Positions 30,713-32,262 of a stretch of DNA of 32,262 nucleotides are shown piece by piece. Each line of letters opens with the position of its first letter. Position 1 is the first letter of the stretch. This stretch comes from Bacteroidales bacterium (lineage in GTDB: Bacteria; Bacteroidota; Bacteroidia; Bacteroidales; UBA932): the NCBI GenBank assembly GCA_017437125.1, contig JAFSBV010000024.1, positions 1 through 32,262 of the forward strand, read 5' to 3'. The notes under the pieces are model-generated. The model ran no database searches, was not told the origin of the DNA, and was given only the letters and a program-made list of their open reading frames with translations. The translations under genes were made by a program, and so were the position numbers.

Positions 30713-32262
30713 ATGAAACAGTTTCTATTCATTTGCCTTGCTGTAGCAGCATCTGTTGTCACCGTTTCCTGCGCCCGCATGCAGGATAGCCCCTTCGAAG
30801 AAGATCTCCAGAGAATCGACGAGGTGATATCACGGGCTGATGATTATATGGATATAAAGGAGCAGAAGATCTCGACTATCGAGAACATGCTTCATTCGCG
30901 TGGTGTGACTCCGCTCCAGCAGTATCATATCTATGGAGAACTTTACGATGAATATGTAGCTTATCAGTTTGACAAGGCAAAGGATGCATTGGACAACCAG
31001 CTCAGACTGGCTGATGAGACCGGTGAGAAGGCCTTGCGTAACGATGCGATGATAAGGAAGGCACACCTTCTTACCACTGCCGGTTACTATCATGAGGCGG
31101 ATGCTCTTTTCGGGCAGATCGATACTGTGTCGCTCAGCGGAAACCAGATGGTGGAGTGGTATATGGCGCGTCAGAAGTTTCTTTCCGATTATAATGAATA
31201 TGTCTCGTCTGCAGGCTTTTCAGTCGAGGACTATGACAAGGTTCCTTATTATCAGGCTCAGATTGTCCGCAGCCTTCCTGAAGGATCATATTACAACCGT
31301 CATGTCGAAATACTTTCCCTTATATTCGAGAAACGTTACCGCGAGGCCAGTGAGCTGAATATCAGCCTCATAGAGTCTCTGGATAAGAATTCCCGAGATT
31401 ATGCCGTGCAGACATACTGGCAGGGCAGGATATGCGAACTTCAGGAAAATGCATATGAGGCCATCTACTGGTGGGCTGAATCGGCCATATGCGATATCAA
31501 GGGAGCCATCAAGGACAATGCGTCGCTGTCAACCTTGGCTTCCAAACTCATCAATCCTCAGGATGCCGACCGTGCGTTCAGATATATACGTTTCTCCCTC
31601 GATGACGCCACCTTCTATAACGCCAAGCTCAGGAAGGTGCAGCTGGCAACGTCTTTCCCGGCCATTCAGAAGGCATATACCGACAGCAAACTGAGCCAGG
31701 AGAGGGACAGGAAGGTATTCATAGGCCTTCTCGGTGCGGTGGCCCTTCTTCTTGCTTTCTTCTGTATGCTGGCCATACGCATGTACATAAAGGACAGGGC
31801 TTCGGCAGATGACATAAGGAAGAAGAACCAGCAGCTGGTCCTTTACACCAAGTCTATCGAAGATGCCGAAGATAATCTGAGGAAGACCAATCTGGAGCTT
31901 GTCGAGGCGAATGCGGCGAAGGAGGAATATCTCGGCCTCTTCCTTTCCATGTGTTCGGGCTATCTTGACAAATTGAAGAAGACCCTGCCGAGGGATCAGT
32001 ATGAGGCCGAACTCAAGAATTTCTACAAGACCTTCGACACGTCTTTCCTCCAGCTTTATCCTACTTTCGTGGAAGATTTCAACGCGCTTCTCAAGGAGGA
32101 AGGAAGAGTCAGTCTCAAGGACGGGGAAATGCTGAATACCGAGCTCAGGATCTTTGCTCTGATCAAGCTCGGCATCACCCAGTCATCCCATATCGCCTCT
32201 CTTCTGAGGTATTCAGTAAACACTATTTACAACTATAGGGCGCAGGTCAAGAATGCAGTCCT
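30713..32262 (+). CDS. Membrane-spanning transcriptional regulator, DUF6377-like (3' end beyond window)
   Basis: 516 codons are open to the window edge with no stop, so the gene is partial. Residues 1-20 are a signal sequence or membrane anchor. Residues 25-330 are alpha-helical, TPR-like and lie outside the cytoplasm. A transmembrane helix spans 335-357 (FIGLLGAVALLLAFFCMLAI), a coiled coil lies at about 365-405, and the cytoplasmic end holds an HTH-like motif (LGITQSSHIASLLRYSVNTIYNYR region, 486-509). This layout fits the DUF6377-type regulators of Bacteroidales, which pass a periplasmic signal straight to DNA. It is divergent from the GH53 operon and is its likely regulator, or that of a polysaccharide locus continuing to the right. 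Confidence 0.8.
   Translation, partial: MKQFLFICLAVAASVVTVSCARMQDSPFEEDLQRIDEVISRADDYMDIKEQKISTIENMLHSRGVTPLQQYHIYGELYDEYVAYQFDKAKDALDNQLRLADETGEKALRNDAMIRKAHLLTTAGYYHEADALFGQIDTVSLSGNQMVEWYMARQKFLSDYNEYVSSAGFSVEDYDKVPYYQAQIVRSLPEGSYYNRHVEILSLIFEKRYREASELNISLIESLDKNSRDYAVQTYWQGRICELQENAYEAIYWWAESAICDIKGAIKDNASLSTLASKLINPQDADRAFRYIRFSLDDATFYNAKLRKVQLATSFPAIQKAYTDSKLSQERDRKVFIGLLGAVALLLAFFCMLAIRMYIKDRASADDIRKKNQQLVLYTKSIEDAEDNLRKTNLELVEANAAKEEYLGLFLSMCSGYLDKLKKTLPRDQYEAELKNFYKTFDTSFLQLYPTFVEDFNALLKEEGRVSLKDGEMLNTELRIFALIKLGITQSSHIASLLRYSVNTIYNYRAQVKNAV

Noticed and set aside
1-32262. CRISPR array, prophage, insertion sequence or toxin-antitoxin module
   Set aside because: No regularly spaced repeats, transposase, integrase, phage structural genes or typical toxin pairs are visible on either strand.

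Overview
The window is chromosomal DNA from a member of the Bacteroidota, most likely order Bacteroidales. Family and species cannot be fixed from the sequence alone. The evidence is a set of lineage-typical traits: repeated TAnnTTTG promoter -7 boxes (several with a TTTG/TTG box 19-21 bp upstream), almost no Shine-Dalgarno sequences, a FeoA-FeoB fusion, ribosomal protein S16 with a long Ala/Glu tail, many SPII-type lipoproteins, glycoside hydrolases of families 97, 20, 2 and 53, and the dispersed repeat that reads CHVERSRDI when translated. No prophage, transposase or CRISPR array is visible, and no stretch over 300 bases lacks a gene.

Layout. 1-317: the 3' end of a 16S rRNA gene, tRNA-Ile(GAT), tRNA-Ala(TGC), then at once a strong terminator; no 23S or 5S gene follows. 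335-3145 (minus): a YpfJ-type zinc peptidase and a GH97 glycosidase. 3227-5164 (plus): a secreted GH20 hexosaminidase. 5241-12295 (plus): a nearly complete lysine/meso-diaminopimelate (DAP) locus in the order M20 deacylase (DapE candidate), lysC, dapB, dapA, dapD, class I/II aminotransferase (DapC candidate), dapF; only asd is missing. 12349-13976 (plus): a DUF4465-like lipoprotein and two small membrane proteins. 13973-15107 (minus): rpsP-rimM. 15319-16967 (plus): tRNA-Leu(GAG), a hexose mutarotase and a lipocalin. 16951-18204 (minus): a lipoprotein with Calx-beta-like repeats. 18396-20810 (plus): feoAB. 21016-22316 (plus): a hemerythrin protein translationally coupled to a LuxR-type regulator. 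22327-23703 (minus): an NhaC antiporter, divergent from queH (23799-24425, plus). 24422-30617 (minus): GH53 endo-galactanase, GH2 beta-galactosidase, S8 protease and a small lipoprotein in one tight operon. 30713-end (plus): a membrane-spanning regulator of DUF6377 type, cut by the window edge.

How the genes work together. The DAP locus takes aspartate towards meso-DAP by the succinylase branch, with an aminotransferase that resembles the LysN/MocR lineage in the DapC position. The GH53/GH2 pair would cut beta-1,4-galactan to oligosaccharides and galactose, and the divergent DUF6377-like regulator may control it or a neighbouring locus outside the window. feoAB, with a palindrome overlapping its -7 box, lies next to the hemerythrin/LuxR pair, which suggests an iron plus NO/O2 response neighbourhood. 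The observations most worth following are the rRNA operon that ends after tRNA-Ala, the DapC replacement, the hemerythrin/pseudo-receiver pair, and a possible small RNA between feoAB and that pair.
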